Assembly (NCBI GenBank): GCA_030150265.1
Contig: JASLGG010000025.1
Span: 124,001 to 188,000 of the forward strand
DNA from: Protaetiibacter sp.
GTDB lineage: Bacteria > Actinomycetota > Actinomycetes > Actinomycetales > Microbacteriaceae
Length of the DNA stretch: 64,000 bases
Direction: 5' to 3'
Shown here one piece after another: positions 24,926 to 32,818 of this stretch (its first letter is position 1; each line of letters starts with the position of its first letter). The translations under genes and the position numbers were made by a program. Below the pieces are notes generated by a model. The model had not been told where the DNA came from and searched no databases. It saw only the letters and a list, made by a program, of their open reading frames with translations.

Positions 24926-26578
24926 ATGAACCCGACCCCCACCTCCCTCCGGCGCGTCATCGCGACGACCGCGGCCGTCGCCGTCGTCGCGGGTGCGCTC
25001 GCCGGATGCTCGGCCTCCGACGAGGAGAGGCAGCCGCTCGGCGCGCTCGCCGCCGACCCCGTCGCGAGCGCGGTGGCCGCCGAGCGCGCGCTCGCCCAGC
25101 TGCTGTTCGCGGATGCCGCGGCCGACGGCATCCCGGTCGAACTGCTCGACGCGCTCGCCCGGGACCGCGCGAGCGCCTGGGACGCGGCGCTGCCGGCCGA
25201 GCTCGCGAGCGGAGGCGGCGGGGCCGCGGGGGCACCCGCGACCGCACGCCACGACGACACGGTTCCCTTCGTGCAGGCCTCCGTCACGGGTGCGACGCAG
25301 CTGTGGACGACGCTCGACCGGGTGCTGAGGGCCGCGGATGCCGAGGGCGCGGCCCGCATCGAGGTCACGGGCGATCCGCGCCTCGACTCGACCCTCGCGA
25401 ACGGCAGGATGACGAGCACGACCGCCTCGACGACGCGCATCGACGGCGAGGGCGGGGCGACCGGCACCGCCGAGGTGACCACGGGCGTCGACGGCGCGGT
25501 GTGCCCGGATGCGGACGGCGTCGTCGACGTCACGATGGAGTTCCGCTCCCGGCTGGCGATCGCCCACCCGGAGCTCGGGGAGGCGAGCGGCGAGGCCGAC
25601 GTCGAGCTCCACCTCCGCGCCCGCTTCGACGACCGCGCCCGGCTCGCCGACCTCGACACCGACGCCGTCGCGGGGGTCGCGCAGAGCATGGCGGCGAGCG
25701 GCAAGGGGCGTGCCGGGTCGTACGCCGAGCTCGCGCTCCGGCACCGGATGACGGGCCTCGTCGACCGCGACAGCGCGTGGCTGAGCGCCTGGCCGGCGAC
25801 CGTGCGCCGCTCCAGCAGCGGCATGGACCGCGCGTCGCTCACGACCCTCGGCACGGCCCTCGGGCAGTTCAGCCAGTCGATGTCGCTCACCCTCGCCGAC
25901 AGCATCGAGCGCTTCGTGCGCGGCGGCGCCTGCGTTCGGGTCGAGCTCTCGGCCGATCCCGGTCCCGACGGCCTCGAGCCGGGGGAGCGGTCGACGGTCC
26001 ACGCCGCGCCCGTCGCGCGCGCGGATGGTCAGGACGCGGGCGGCGAGGTCGAGGCCTCGCTCGTCGCGGGGGCGGGCTCCGTCGTCGACGGCGGGCCGCA
26101 TCCGGCACCCGGAGATGTGGTCTACCGCGCCGCCGACGAGGAGGGCGCCTCGGGCACCGTCGAGGTGGTCGCCACCTCGCGCCGCGGCATCGGCACCGCC
26201 CGGATCACGCTCGGAACCGGCACGACCGGCTATCGCGTCGACGCGACGAGCAACGGCATCGCCGTCACGGGCCTCAAGTGCGGCGGACCGTGGGGCAGCT
26301 GGCAGCTCAGCCTCGTGGGCGATCTCGGCGACGGCGTGCACTACGAGGCGAGCCTCGCCGGCGACGTCGACGCGGGCACCCGCACCGGGGAGTACACGAT
26401 GTCGGGCTGGACCTCGGCGGGCGGGCATCGCTACCCGTTCTCGGGCCCCGGCACGATCACGATCGTGGAGCGCGACGGAGGCTATGCGCTGCAGCTGCGG
26501 TCGGCGAACGACGGCTACGCGGGGGTCGGCGACTACCCGCTCATCCCGGCACCGGAGGAGTGCGGTGCCGTCAGCTGA
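24926..26578 (+). CDS. Secreted lipoprotein of unknown function
   Basis: 550 residues. Lipobox LAGC at about residue 26. A helical part (30-100) precedes a beta-rich region with repeated Thr/Asp-rich strands, and a C-terminal domain from ATSNGIAVTGLKCGGPWGSW to the end with two Cys (in LKCGG and PEECGAVS) that could pair. I recognise no family. A TATCGT box at 24892-24897 and a GAAAGG ribosome site at 24915-24920 support independent expression. The 3' end overlaps the histidine phosphatase gene on the other strand by 8 bases. Confidence 0.7.
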   Translation: MNPTPTSLRRVIATTAAVAVVAGALAGCSASDEERQPLGALAADPVASAVAAERALAQLLFADAAADGIPVELLDALARDRASAWDAALPAELASGGGGAAGAPATARHDDTVPFVQASVTGATQLWTTLDRVLRAADAEGAARIEVTGDPRLDSTLANGRMTSTTASTTRIDGEGGATGTAEVTTGVDGAVCPDADGVVDVTMEFRSRLAIAHPELGEASGEADVELHLRARFDDRARLADLDTDAVAGVAQSMAASGKGRAGSYAELALRHRMTGLVDRDSAWLSAWPATVRRSSSGMDRASLTTLGTALGQFSQSMSLTLADSIERFVRGGACVRVELSADPGPDGLEPGERSTVHAAPVARADGQDAGGEVEASLVAGAGSVVDGGPHPAPGDVVYRAADEEGASGTVEVVATSRRGIGTARITLGTGTTGYRVDATSNGIAVTGLKCGGPWGSWQLSLVGDLGDGVHYEASLAGDVDAGTRTGEYTMSGWTSAGGHRYPFSGPGTITIVERDGGYALQLRSANDGYAGVGDYPLIPAPEECGAVS

Positions 26579-27125
26579 CCGGCTCGCCGTTCACGGTGAG
26601 CACCCGCCATCCGCCGTCGTGCCGCTCGATCGTCGAGACGGTGCCGTTGCGCACGACGTCGATCGGGTAGCCGGTCAGGCGGATGAGCGTGTACTTCATG
26701 ATCGTGCCGTGGCACACCACCACGACGTTGCTCGCGGGGTGGTCGGCGTCGATGCGCTCGAGGGCGCGCAGGCCGCGCTCGACGACGTGCTCGAGCGGCT
26801 CGGCGCCGGGGTAGGCGCGATCCGGCCAGCGGTCCATCGCGGCCGCGCTCGGGGTGCCCTCGAGCGGCCCGTAGTCGCGCTCGACGAGCTCGTCATAGGC
26901 GGGGCCGAGCGGCAGCCCCAGGCCGTCGGCGACGATCCGCGCGGTCTCGCGGGCGCGGGACAGCGGCGAGCTCACGACGGCATCCCAGCTCCACGCCTCG
27001 AGCATCCGCTCGGCGTCGCGCGCCTGGGCGCGACCCGTGTCGTTGAGGGGGATGTCGCTCGAGCCCTGCAGCAGGCCGTCGCGGTTCCAGTCGGTCTGGC
27101 CGTGGCGGATGAAGGCGAGGGTCAC
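26571..27125 (-). CDS. Histidine phosphatase (phosphoglycerate mutase-like) family protein
   Basis: 184 residues. The phosphohistidine motif FIRHGQTDWN opens the protein, the second catalytic residues are in SPLSRARETA and ERDYGPLEG, and the late histidine is in VVCHGTIMKY. GTG 27125 is chosen since it follows a GGGGAGGATGGGGAG-type ribosome site and yields the usual short N-terminus; an upstream ATG at 27179 would add 18 atypical residues. Members dephosphorylate small metabolites or act on phosphoproteins; the substrate here is unknown. Confidence 0.88.
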   Translation of the reverse strand: MTLAFIRHGQTDWNRDGLLQGSSDIPLNDTGRAQARDAERMLEAWSWDAVVSSPLSRARETARIVADGLGLPLGPAYDELVERDYGPLEGTPSAAAMDRWPDRAYPGAEPLEHVVERGLRALERIDADHPASNVVVVCHGTIMKYTLIRLTGYPIDVVRNGTVSTIERHDGGWRVLTVNGEPVS

Positions 27126-27210
27126 CTCCCCATCCTCCCCGCCGCATCCGTCCCTCCCAAATCGCCGCATCCGGGACACCGGCCCCTGATATCCGGGACG
27201 CGCCGCTCGC

Positions 27211-27216
27211 TAGCGT
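27211..27216 (+). promoter_or_regulatory. -10 box TAGCGT before the membrane protein gene
   Basis: TAGCGT is 8 bases before GTG 27225, predicting a leaderless or nearly leaderless mRNA. Confidence 0.55.
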
Positions 27217-27224
27217 CGATCGGC

Positions 27225-28778
27225 GTGATCCGACGCCTGCTCGCCGCGACCGCCGTGCTCCTCCTCTCCCTCGGCGGTCTGCTCGCCGCCGCCCCCGCCG
27301 CGGCCGACGAGGCCGAGTGCCTGGGCGGCTACCGCACCTCCGGCGGCTACGAGCTCATCGAGGTGCCCGAGCGCTACGTGCCGCCGCCGCTGCGGGGCAC
27401 CGGATGGGACTGCGCGGCCCACGTGGCGGACCGCCCCCTCGAGGAGGGCAGCTCGATCCAGTACGTGCTCTACTGGGTCGACATCGACGCGGCGAGCGCC
27501 CTCGACATCCTGGAGCGCTTCGAGCGCGCCGGATGGACGAGCGGCGACGAGAGCATCCTCGCCTCGAACGGCGCCGGGCGCGGCGAGAACGGCCCGATGG
27601 GGGTCGCCGAGCTGCGCAGCTGGGATCCGCTGCCGGGCGCCATCAACTTCCGCTTCGGGAACGAGCGCACCGGGCACGACATCATCCACTTCCTCTACGG
27701 CGACGGGATGCTCGCGGCCCCCGACCCGGGTCTCGCCGATCGGCCGGTGCTCACCATCGACGTGATCGTGACCGAGGTGTACGACCGCACGGGTGCGGCC
27801 GACCCGAGCGTGCTGAGCGGCCTGCGCACGCTCGCCGACGCCATGCCGTCGGCGACCCAGGCGGCGGTGCTCGGCGGGACCGCCGTGTTCCTGACGCTGC
27901 TGGTGGCCTTCCCGGCGCACCTGCTCGACTCGGTCATCGGCCGGCGGTGGTCGCAGCTGCGGTCGTGGTGGCGGACGCGTCGTCCCGCACGCCCCGCCGG
28001 CCCCCGCGATGCCGGGCCGTCGTGGCTCGTGTGGCCGGGCTTCGCCGTCGCGTCGCTCATCGCGTGCTTCGTCGATCCGGCGTTCGGGCCGAATGCGCTC
28101 TCGGTGCGCCTCTACCTCACGGTGTTCGGCTCGCTCGCGCTCGTCAACGTCGTCGGATGGGCGGTGGCGGCTGCCGTCATCCGGCGCCTCGAGCCCGCGA
28201 CGCGACCCCGCATGGTGTTCCGCTGGGGCTCGCTCGTGCTGGTGGCGCTCGCGGTGCTCATCGGGCGCCTGCTGGAGTTCGAGCCCGGCGCGGTGTTCGG
28301 GATCGTGGCGGGGCTGACCTTCGCGGTCGCGCTCTCCGCCTCCCGCGACGCGCTCGTGGTGCTGCTCGGCTCGGGCACGGCGCTCGCGCTCGCCCTCGTC
28401 GCGTGGGTGGGGTACAGCCTGCTCGCGCCGCTCGCCGCATCCGCGCAGTCGGAGTCGGTGCCGGATGCGCTGCTCCGGGGCGCGGTCGAGGCGATGAGCG
28501 CCGTGGTCGTCGAGGGGGTCTCGACCCTGCCGCTCGCGCTGCTGCCGCTGCTCGTGCTCGACGGTGCCGTGATCTTCGCCTGGCGCCGGTGGGCGTGGGC
28601 TCTCGCCTACCTCGTCGGCACTGCGGCGTTCATCCTCGTGATGCTGACGGTGCCCGAGGCGTGGGGCGAGGTGTCGGGCGACTACCTGCACTGGCTGCTC
28701 GTGTTCGCGGGCTTCGCGGTGCTCGCGCTCGCGGTGTGGGGGACGGATGCCGCGCTCAGGCGCCGGAGGCGGCGGTGA
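27225..28778 (+). CDS. Membrane protein with secreted N-terminal domain, function unknown
   Basis: 517 residues from GTG 27225. Residues 1-26 are a signal peptide (cleavage near AAPAAADEA). A domain of about 190 residues outside the membrane follows, with two Cys (ECLGGY and WDCAAH) that could pair. From about residue 215 there are eight or nine hydrophobic helices, opening with VFLTLLVAFPAHLLDSVI, and a short Arg-rich tail inside. The layout recalls actinobacterial proteins annotated as FGLLP-motif membrane proteins, but the motif itself is not present, so I leave the family open. It lies just upstream of ftsY, with its own promoter box. Confidence 0.7.
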   Translation: MIRRLLAATAVLLLSLGGLLAAAPAAADEAECLGGYRTSGGYELIEVPERYVPPPLRGTGWDCAAHVADRPLEEGSSIQYVLYWVDIDAASALDILERFERAGWTSGDESILASNGAGRGENGPMGVAELRSWDPLPGAINFRFGNERTGHDIIHFLYGDGMLAAPDPGLADRPVLTIDVIVTEVYDRTGAADPSVLSGLRTLADAMPSATQAAVLGGTAVFLTLLVAFPAHLLDSVIGRRWSQLRSWWRTRRPARPAGPRDAGPSWLVWPGFAVASLIACFVDPAFGPNALSVRLYLTVFGSLALVNVVGWAVAAAVIRRLEPATRPRMVFRWGSLVLVALAVLIGRLLEFEPGAVFGIVAGLTFAVALSASRDALVVLLGSGTALALALVAWVGYSLLAPLAASAQSESVPDALLRGAVEAMSAVVVEGVSTLPLALLPLLVLDGAVIFAWRRWAWALAYLVGTAAFILVMLTVPEAWGEVSGDYLHWLLVFAGFAVLALAVWGTDAALRRRRRR

Positions 28779-28796
28779 TCGCTCCCGCACGCCCGA

Positions 28797-28802
28797 TAGC
28801 CT
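28797..28802 (+). promoter_or_regulatory. -10 box TAGCCT for ftsY
   Basis: TAGCCT ends 7 bases before ATG 28810; a leaderless ftsY mRNA is predicted. Confidence 0.6.
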
Positions 28803-28809
28803 TGGGGGC

Positions 28810-29679
28810 ATGGCGGCATCCTGGTCTCTCGGCGGCGCCCTGCGGGGCATGTTCGCGAAGCCGACGATCGACGCGGACACCTGGGACGACCTCGAGACGG
28901 CCCTGCTCGGCGCCGACTTCGGCCCCGACCTCACCGAGACGATCGTCGACGGGCTGCGCGCCCAGGTGGAGCGTTATCGCACGACCGACCCCAAGGACCT
29001 GCAGCGGATGCTGCGCGAGACGATCGAGGAGCGCCTCGCGAAGCTCGACTCGACGCTCACCCTGAGCGACCGCCCCGCGGTCGTGCTGGTGGTGGGCGTC
29101 AACGGGGTCGGCAAGACCACCACGATCGGCAAGTTCGCCAAGTTCCTCACGAGCCACGGCCGCAGTGTCGTCGTCGGCGCAGCCGACACCTTCCGCGCGG
29201 CGGCTGTCGAGCAGCTCGCCACCTGGGCCGAGCGGGCGGGCGCTCGCATCGTGCGGCCGCAGCAGGCGGGGCAGGATCCGGCATCCGTCGCCTTCCAGAC
29301 GGTCGAGCTCGCCCAGCGCGAGGGCGTCGAGATCGCCCTCATCGACACCGCGGGGCGCCTGCAGACCAAGTCCGGCCTCATGGACGAGCTCTCGAAGGTG
29401 CGCCGCGTCGTGGAGAAGCTCGGCCCGGTGGCCGAGGTGCTGCTCGTGCTCGACGCGACCACGGGGCAGAACGGCCTCGCGCAGGCCGACGCCTTCGTGC
29501 AGCACGCGGGCGTCACGGGCCTCGTGCTCACCAAGCTCGACGGGACCGCGAAGGGCGGCTTCGTGCTCGCGGTGCAGGACAAGACCGGCATCCCGGTGAA
29601 GCTCGTGGGCCAGGGCGAGGGCATCGACGACCTCACGGGCTTCACGCCGCACGTCTTCGCGCAGCAGCTCGTGGGCTGA
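28810..29679 (+). CDS. ftsY: Signal recognition particle receptor FtsY
   Basis: 289 residues: short form, with almost no acidic N-terminal A domain. The N-domain (about 15-80) and the GTPase domain are complete: P-loop GVNGVGKTTT (95-104), DTFRAAA, DTAGR (about 179) and the specificity motif TKLDGTAKGG. It docks Ffh-bound ribosomes at the membrane for cotranslational insertion. ffh lies about 3 kb downstream. Without the A domain, membrane binding must depend on the N-terminal helix (MAASWSLGGALRGMF). Confidence 0.97.
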   Translation: MAASWSLGGALRGMFAKPTIDADTWDDLETALLGADFGPDLTETIVDGLRAQVERYRTTDPKDLQRMLRETIEERLAKLDSTLTLSDRPAVVLVVGVNGVGKTTTIGKFAKFLTSHGRSVVVGAADTFRAAAVEQLATWAERAGARIVRPQQAGQDPASVAFQTVELAQREGVEIALIDTAGRLQTKSGLMDELSKVRRVVEKLGPVAEVLLVLDATTGQNGLAQADAFVQHAGVTGLVLTKLDGTAKGGFVLAVQDKTGIPVKLVGQGEGIDDLTGFTPHVFAQQLVG

Positions 29680-29681
29680 AA

Positions 29682-29698
29682 GCGCTACGATGTAGCGC
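29682..29698. promoter_or_regulatory. Palindromic operator over the toxin-antitoxin promoter
   Basis: GCGCTAC-GAT-GTAGCGC is a perfect 7-bp inverted repeat with a 3-base spacer, ending directly before ATG 29699. Its centre contains the only good -10 box (TACGAT, 29686-29691). A bound repressor, presumably the antitoxin itself, would block the promoter. Confidence 0.8.
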
Positions 29699-30121
29699 AT
29701 GGCCAGCACGCCCCTCTCGATCCGCTTCGATCCGGAGCTGCTGGACCGACTGCGCCGCGGTGCAGTCGGACGGGACACGACGCCATCCGGACTTGCGCAG
29801 CGACTCGTCGACGAGGGGCTGCGCGCTCAGGAGTTCCCGGGGATCGTGTTCCGTGATGGGCCGTCGGGGCGTCGTGCCGGCCTCGCGGTCGGGCCGGATG
29901 TCTGGGAGGTGGCTGCCGCGCTCCGCGACTCGGCACATCGAGGGGCTGCCGCGGTCGACGCTGTCGCGGCCGAGCTGGATCTGCCGGTGGGGGGCGTGCG
30001 CACGGCGCTCGCCTACTACGGTGCCTTTTCGGCCGAGATCGACGCCGAGATCGCCGACAACGAGCGCGCCGCCGAGGAGGCTCTGCGGTCGTGGGAGTCG
30101 CAGCAGCGGCTCCTCGCATGA
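29699..30121 (+). CDS. DUF433-type antitoxin
   Basis: 140 residues. The N-terminus (STPLSIRFDPELLDRLRRGA) looks like a ribbon-helix-helix DNA-binding strand and helix, and the C-terminal part (VAAELDLPVGGVRTALAYYGAFSAEIDAEI, about residues 88-117) matches the DUF433 pattern. DUF433 proteins are usually encoded right before DUF5615 PIN-like toxins, as here, and act as antitoxin and repressor. Its stop overlaps the toxin ATG (ATGA), so the two are translationally coupled. The pair sits between ftsY and an LLM oxidoreductase gene. Confidence 0.82.
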   Translation: MASTPLSIRFDPELLDRLRRGAVGRDTTPSGLAQRLVDEGLRAQEFPGIVFRDGPSGRRAGLAVGPDVWEVAAALRDSAHRGAAAVDAVAAELDLPVGGVRTALAYYGAFSAEIDAEIADNERAAEEALRSWESQQRLLA

Positions 30122-30480
30122 TTCGGCTGCTGCTCGACGAGCACTACTCGGAGACGATCGCGGCGGCACTCCGCGGCCAAGGCCACGACGTCATCGCGGC
30201 AGCCGCGGATCCGGAGCTTCGGGGCGTGAGCGACCCCGTGCTGTTCCTGCACGCAGCGGCGACCGGCCGACGGATCGTGACCGAGAACATCAAGGACTTC
30301 CGCCCCCTGCTCATCCAGGCCATCGCCGCGGATGCGCCTGCCGCGGCGCTCCTGCTGGTGTCGCCGCGCCGTTTCCCCCGCGGCGGAGGTGATCGCACCG
30401 CCGTGATCGCGGCGGCGCTCGCATCCTGGCTCGAGGTGGCGAAGGGCCACGAACGCCCGCTCGAGGATTGGGTGAGCTGA
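30118..30480 (+). CDS. DUF5615 PIN-like toxin
   Basis: 120 residues, start overlapping the antitoxin stop. The PIN-like fold is visible: RLLLDEHYSETIAAALRGQGHDV at the N-terminus with the first acidic residue (Asp in LLLDEH), DPVLFLHAAATGRRIVTENIKDFRPL with the second acidic cluster. PIN-like proteins of this group (Mut7-C/DUF5615) are predicted RNases. All expected acidic positions are present, so it is probably active and held in check by the DUF433 partner. Confidence 0.85.
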   Translation: MIRLLLDEHYSETIAAALRGQGHDVIAAAADPELRGVSDPVLFLHAAATGRRIVTENIKDFRPLLIQAIAADAPAAALLLVSPRRFPRGGGDRTAVIAAALASWLEVAKGHERPLEDWVS

Positions 30481-30515
30481 GCGCGCCGCGTCACGCCATC
30501 CGGCAGGATGGCAGC

Positions 30516-31568
30516 GTGAGCGACGACGCGACGGCCCTGGCATCCTTCCTCATCGACGCGGGCGGCGACGCCGGCACCGATCCGCGGGCGTTCGCGGGGG
30601 GCGCGGCCGCACTCGAGGCGGCCGGCTTCGACGGCATCTTCGCCGCCGAGACCAAGCACGACCCGTTCGTGTCGCTCACCGCCGCCGCGATGCGCACCGA
30701 ACGGGTGAGCCTCATGACGGGCATCGCCGTGGCCTTCGCCCGCAGCCCCATGACGGTCGCCGAGACCGCCAACGACCTGCAGCTCGTGTCGGGCGGCCGC
30801 TTCGTCCTCGGCCTCGGATCGCAGATCCGGCCGCACATCGAGCGCCGCTTCTCGATGCCCTGGTCGGCGCCCGCCGCCCGGATGCGCGAGTACGTCGCCG
30901 CCGTCCGCGCCATCTGGTCGTCGTGGGAGACCGGCGAGCGCCTCTCCTTCGAGGGCGAGCACTACCGCCACACCCTCATGACGCCGTTCTTCTCACCCGG
31001 CCCGAACCCGCACGGCAACCCGCCGATCTGGATCGCCGCGGTGGGGGAGCGGATGACGGAGACCGCGGGCGCCGTCGCCGACGGACTCCTCGCCCACACC
31101 TTCACGACCGAGCGCTACCTGCGCGAGGTGACGCGTCCCGCGCTCGAGCGGGGAGCCGCATCCGCCGGTCGCGACGCAGGCGACCTCGGCATCAGCGTGC
31201 CCGCGTTCGTCGCGGTGGGCGAGACGGATGCCGAGCTCGCCGCCGCCGTCCAGGCCACCCGCGCGCAGATCGCCTTCTACGGCTCGACCCCCGACTACCT
31301 GCCGGTGCTCGCCCTGCACGGCTGGGAGGGCGTGCACGAGCGGCTGCACGCGGCGTCGCGTCGCGGCGAGTGGAAGGAGATGGCGGCGATGGTCGACGAC
31401 GAGATGCTCGCCGCCTTCGCCGCCGTCGGGTCGCCCGCCGAGGTCGCCGCGCAGCTGCGCGCCCGGTTCGCGGGGCTCGTCACGCGGCTCTCGTTCAGCG
31501 CGAGCTACCCCCTCCGTCCGGAGGTGCAGGGCGCACTGCTCGCGGGCCTGCGCGGCCCCGCCCGTTGA
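30516..31568 (+). CDS. LLM-class F420-dependent oxidoreductase
   Basis: 350 residues from GTG 30516. TIM-barrel with FDGIFAAETKHDPFVSLT near the start, the GRFVLGLGSQIRPHIERRF signature (about 90-108) and the WIAAVGERMTETAG strand; it matches the TIGR03617-like F420-dependent group of actinobacteria. Members use coenzyme F420 for hydride transfer; the substrate is not known. Its stop codon lies inside a repeat element. It is the second of three LLM genes in this window and is not close in sequence to the one at the left edge. Confidence 0.85.
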   Translation: MSDDATALASFLIDAGGDAGTDPRAFAGGAAALEAAGFDGIFAAETKHDPFVSLTAAAMRTERVSLMTGIAVAFARSPMTVAETANDLQLVSGGRFVLGLGSQIRPHIERRFSMPWSAPAARMREYVAAVRAIWSSWETGERLSFEGEHYRHTLMTPFFSPGPNPHGNPPIWIAAVGERMTETAGAVADGLLAHTFTTERYLREVTRPALERGAASAGRDAGDLGISVPAFVAVGETDAELAAAVQATRAQIAFYGSTPDYLPVLALHGWEGVHERLHAASRRGEWKEMAAMVDDEMLAAFAAVGSPAEVAAQLRARFAGLVTRLSFSASYPLRPEVQGALLAGLRGPAR

Positions 31569-31633
31569 TCGAGGAGCCGCGGAGCGGCGCCCGCCCGTTG
31601 ATCGAGTAGCCGCGGAGCGGCGTATCGAGATCA
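31561..31633. repeat. Two copies of a palindromic repeat between convergent genes
   Basis: Units at 31561-31590 and 31594-31623 share the 30-base pattern CCCGTTGATCGAG-G/T-AGCCGCGGAGCGGCG (period 33, differing at two positions). The second is followed by TATCGAGATCA, which closes a stem with TGATCGAG around the GCCGC-GGA-GCGGC core. The first unit provides the TGA (31566-31568) of the LLM gene, and the last bases TCA (31631-31633) are the stop of the opposing gene. Confidence 0.88.
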
Positions 31634-32260
31634 CCGCGCCGGCAGCGTCACCTCCCCCGAGGCGACGAGGACCGCCGCCACCACGAGGGTCGCGACGAGC
31701 ATGAGCGCGACCGAGCCGACGGCGAGCAGCAGCACGACGAGCCACGGGCGCGTGGTCGTCCAGCCGACTGTGCCCGGGAAGCGCTCCTGGAGCTCGCGCG
31801 GCGGCAGCCCGGCCGGCGCGCGCACGATCGGCGCGCCGATCGCCTCGGCCAGGCTCTCGAGCTCCTCCTGCTCCCACGCTTCGCCGGAGAGGGAGAACAT
31901 CCGCTCGAGCACGGGCGACACCCCGTAGAGGGTCGAGAGCCGAGATCCCGGCATCGGCACGAACACGAGCGTGCCCACGGCGGGGAGCGACCAGCGACGG
32001 GTGCGCAGCGGCCCGTGGATGCGGAGCACGCCGTCGGCGATGCTCGCCCGCGTCCGCGCGAAGTAGACGGCGGCCGAGGTTCCCCAGATCACGAGGCCGC
32101 CGCCCACGAGCAGGAAGGCGAGGCCGATCCGCGGCCAGGAGGCGATGAGCAGCGTCAGCACGAGCAGCGGGCCGAGGACCAGCATCCGCGCGAGCGCGCG
32201 CCGGTGGAAGGCGGGCCAGGAGGGGTGGAATCGGCGCGGCTCGGCGACACCCTCGCTCAC
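31631..32260 (-). CDS. Two-plus-two helix membrane protein, function unknown
   Basis: 209 residues from a GTG that overlaps the carbonic anhydrase stop (GTGA). Two membrane helices at about 25-70 (VLGPLLVLTLLIASW, GLAFLLVGGGLVIW) frame a cytosolic or exported domain that resembles a bacterial PH-like fold (GVLRIHGPLRTRRWSLPAVGTLVFVP), and one or two helices close the protein (WLVVLLLAVGSVALMLVATL). I do not recognise a named family. It forms an operon with the carbonic anhydrase-like gene. Confidence 0.72.
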   Translation of the reverse strand: MSEGVAEPRRFHPSWPAFHRRALARMLVLGPLLVLTLLIASWPRIGLAFLLVGGGLVIWGTSAAVYFARTRASIADGVLRIHGPLRTRRWSLPAVGTLVFVPMPGSRLSTLYGVSPVLERMFSLSGEAWEQEELESLAEAIGAPIVRAPAGLPPRELQERFPGTVGWTTTRPWLVVLLLAVGSVALMLVATLVVAAVLVASGEVTLPAR

Positions 32261-32772
32261 CCCAGCTCCCGGTGGCGAGCTGTCAGCGAGCGGTACGCCT
32301 CGGCGTTGCGGCGGATGCCCGCCACCTCCTCGTCGCTCAGCTCACGGCGCACCTTGGCCGGCACCCCCGCCACGAGCGAGCGCGGCGGGATGACGGTGCC
32401 CTCGAGCACGAGCGCTCCCGCGGCGACGAGCGACTCGCGCCCGACGACGGCGCGGTTGAGCACGGTCGCGTTCATGCCGATGAGGCAGTCGTCCTCGATC
32501 GTGCAGCCGTGCACGACGGCGCCGTGGCCGACCGAGACCCCGGAGCCGATCGTCGCGGGCACTCCCTCGTCGACGTGCACCACGACGTTGTCCTGCAGGT
32601 TGGAGCCCGCGCCGAGCGCGATGCTCGCACCGTCGGCGCGCAGCACCGCCCCGTAGTACACGGAGGAGTCCGGATGCAGTGTCACGGCCCCGATCACCGT
32701 CGCGGTGGGCGCCACCCACGCGGTGCCGTCGATCGCGGGTGCGTGGCCGTCGAAGGGCAGGATGACGCTCAT
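32257..32772 (-). CDS. Gamma-class carbonic anhydrase-like protein
   Basis: 171 residues of left-handed beta-helix (hexapeptide repeats over about residues 10-140). The zinc-ligand histidines stand in DNVVVHVDEG and VGHGAVVHG, matching the three His of the gamma carbonic anhydrase (YrdA/PaaY) family. Family members hydrate CO2 or, in other cases, have lost activity or act as thioesterases, so activity is uncertain. A TAGCGT box (plus-strand 32779-32784) lies 6 bases before the start, predicting a leaderless mRNA; the gene is divergent from ffh. Confidence 0.9.
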   Translation of the reverse strand: MSVILPFDGHAPAIDGTAWVAPTATVIGAVTLHPDSSVYYGAVLRADGASIALGAGSNLQDNVVVHVDEGVPATIGSGVSVGHGAVVHGCTIEDDCLIGMNATVLNRAVVGRESLVAAGALVLEGTVIPPRSLVAGVPAKVRRELSDEEVAGIRRNAEAYRSLTARHRELG

Positions 32773-32778
32773 CCCGCC

Positions 32779-32808
32779 ACGCTACCGCTCGGACGGAGGC
32801 CGTAGGCT
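32779..32808. promoter_or_regulatory. Divergent -10 boxes between carbonic anhydrase and ffh genes
   Basis: On the minus strand TAGCGT (32784-32779) is 6 bases before the carbonic anhydrase start. On the plus strand TAGGCT (32803-32808) is 10 bases before ffh ATG 32819. The whole gap is 46 bases. Confidence 0.55.
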
Positions 32809-32818
32809 GTACCGGATC

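Noticed and set aside
26025..28778. A 917-residue open frame containing the membrane protein
   Set aside because: The upstream half overlaps the lipoprotein and phosphatase genes in other frames; signal peptide and -10 box support GTG 27225.
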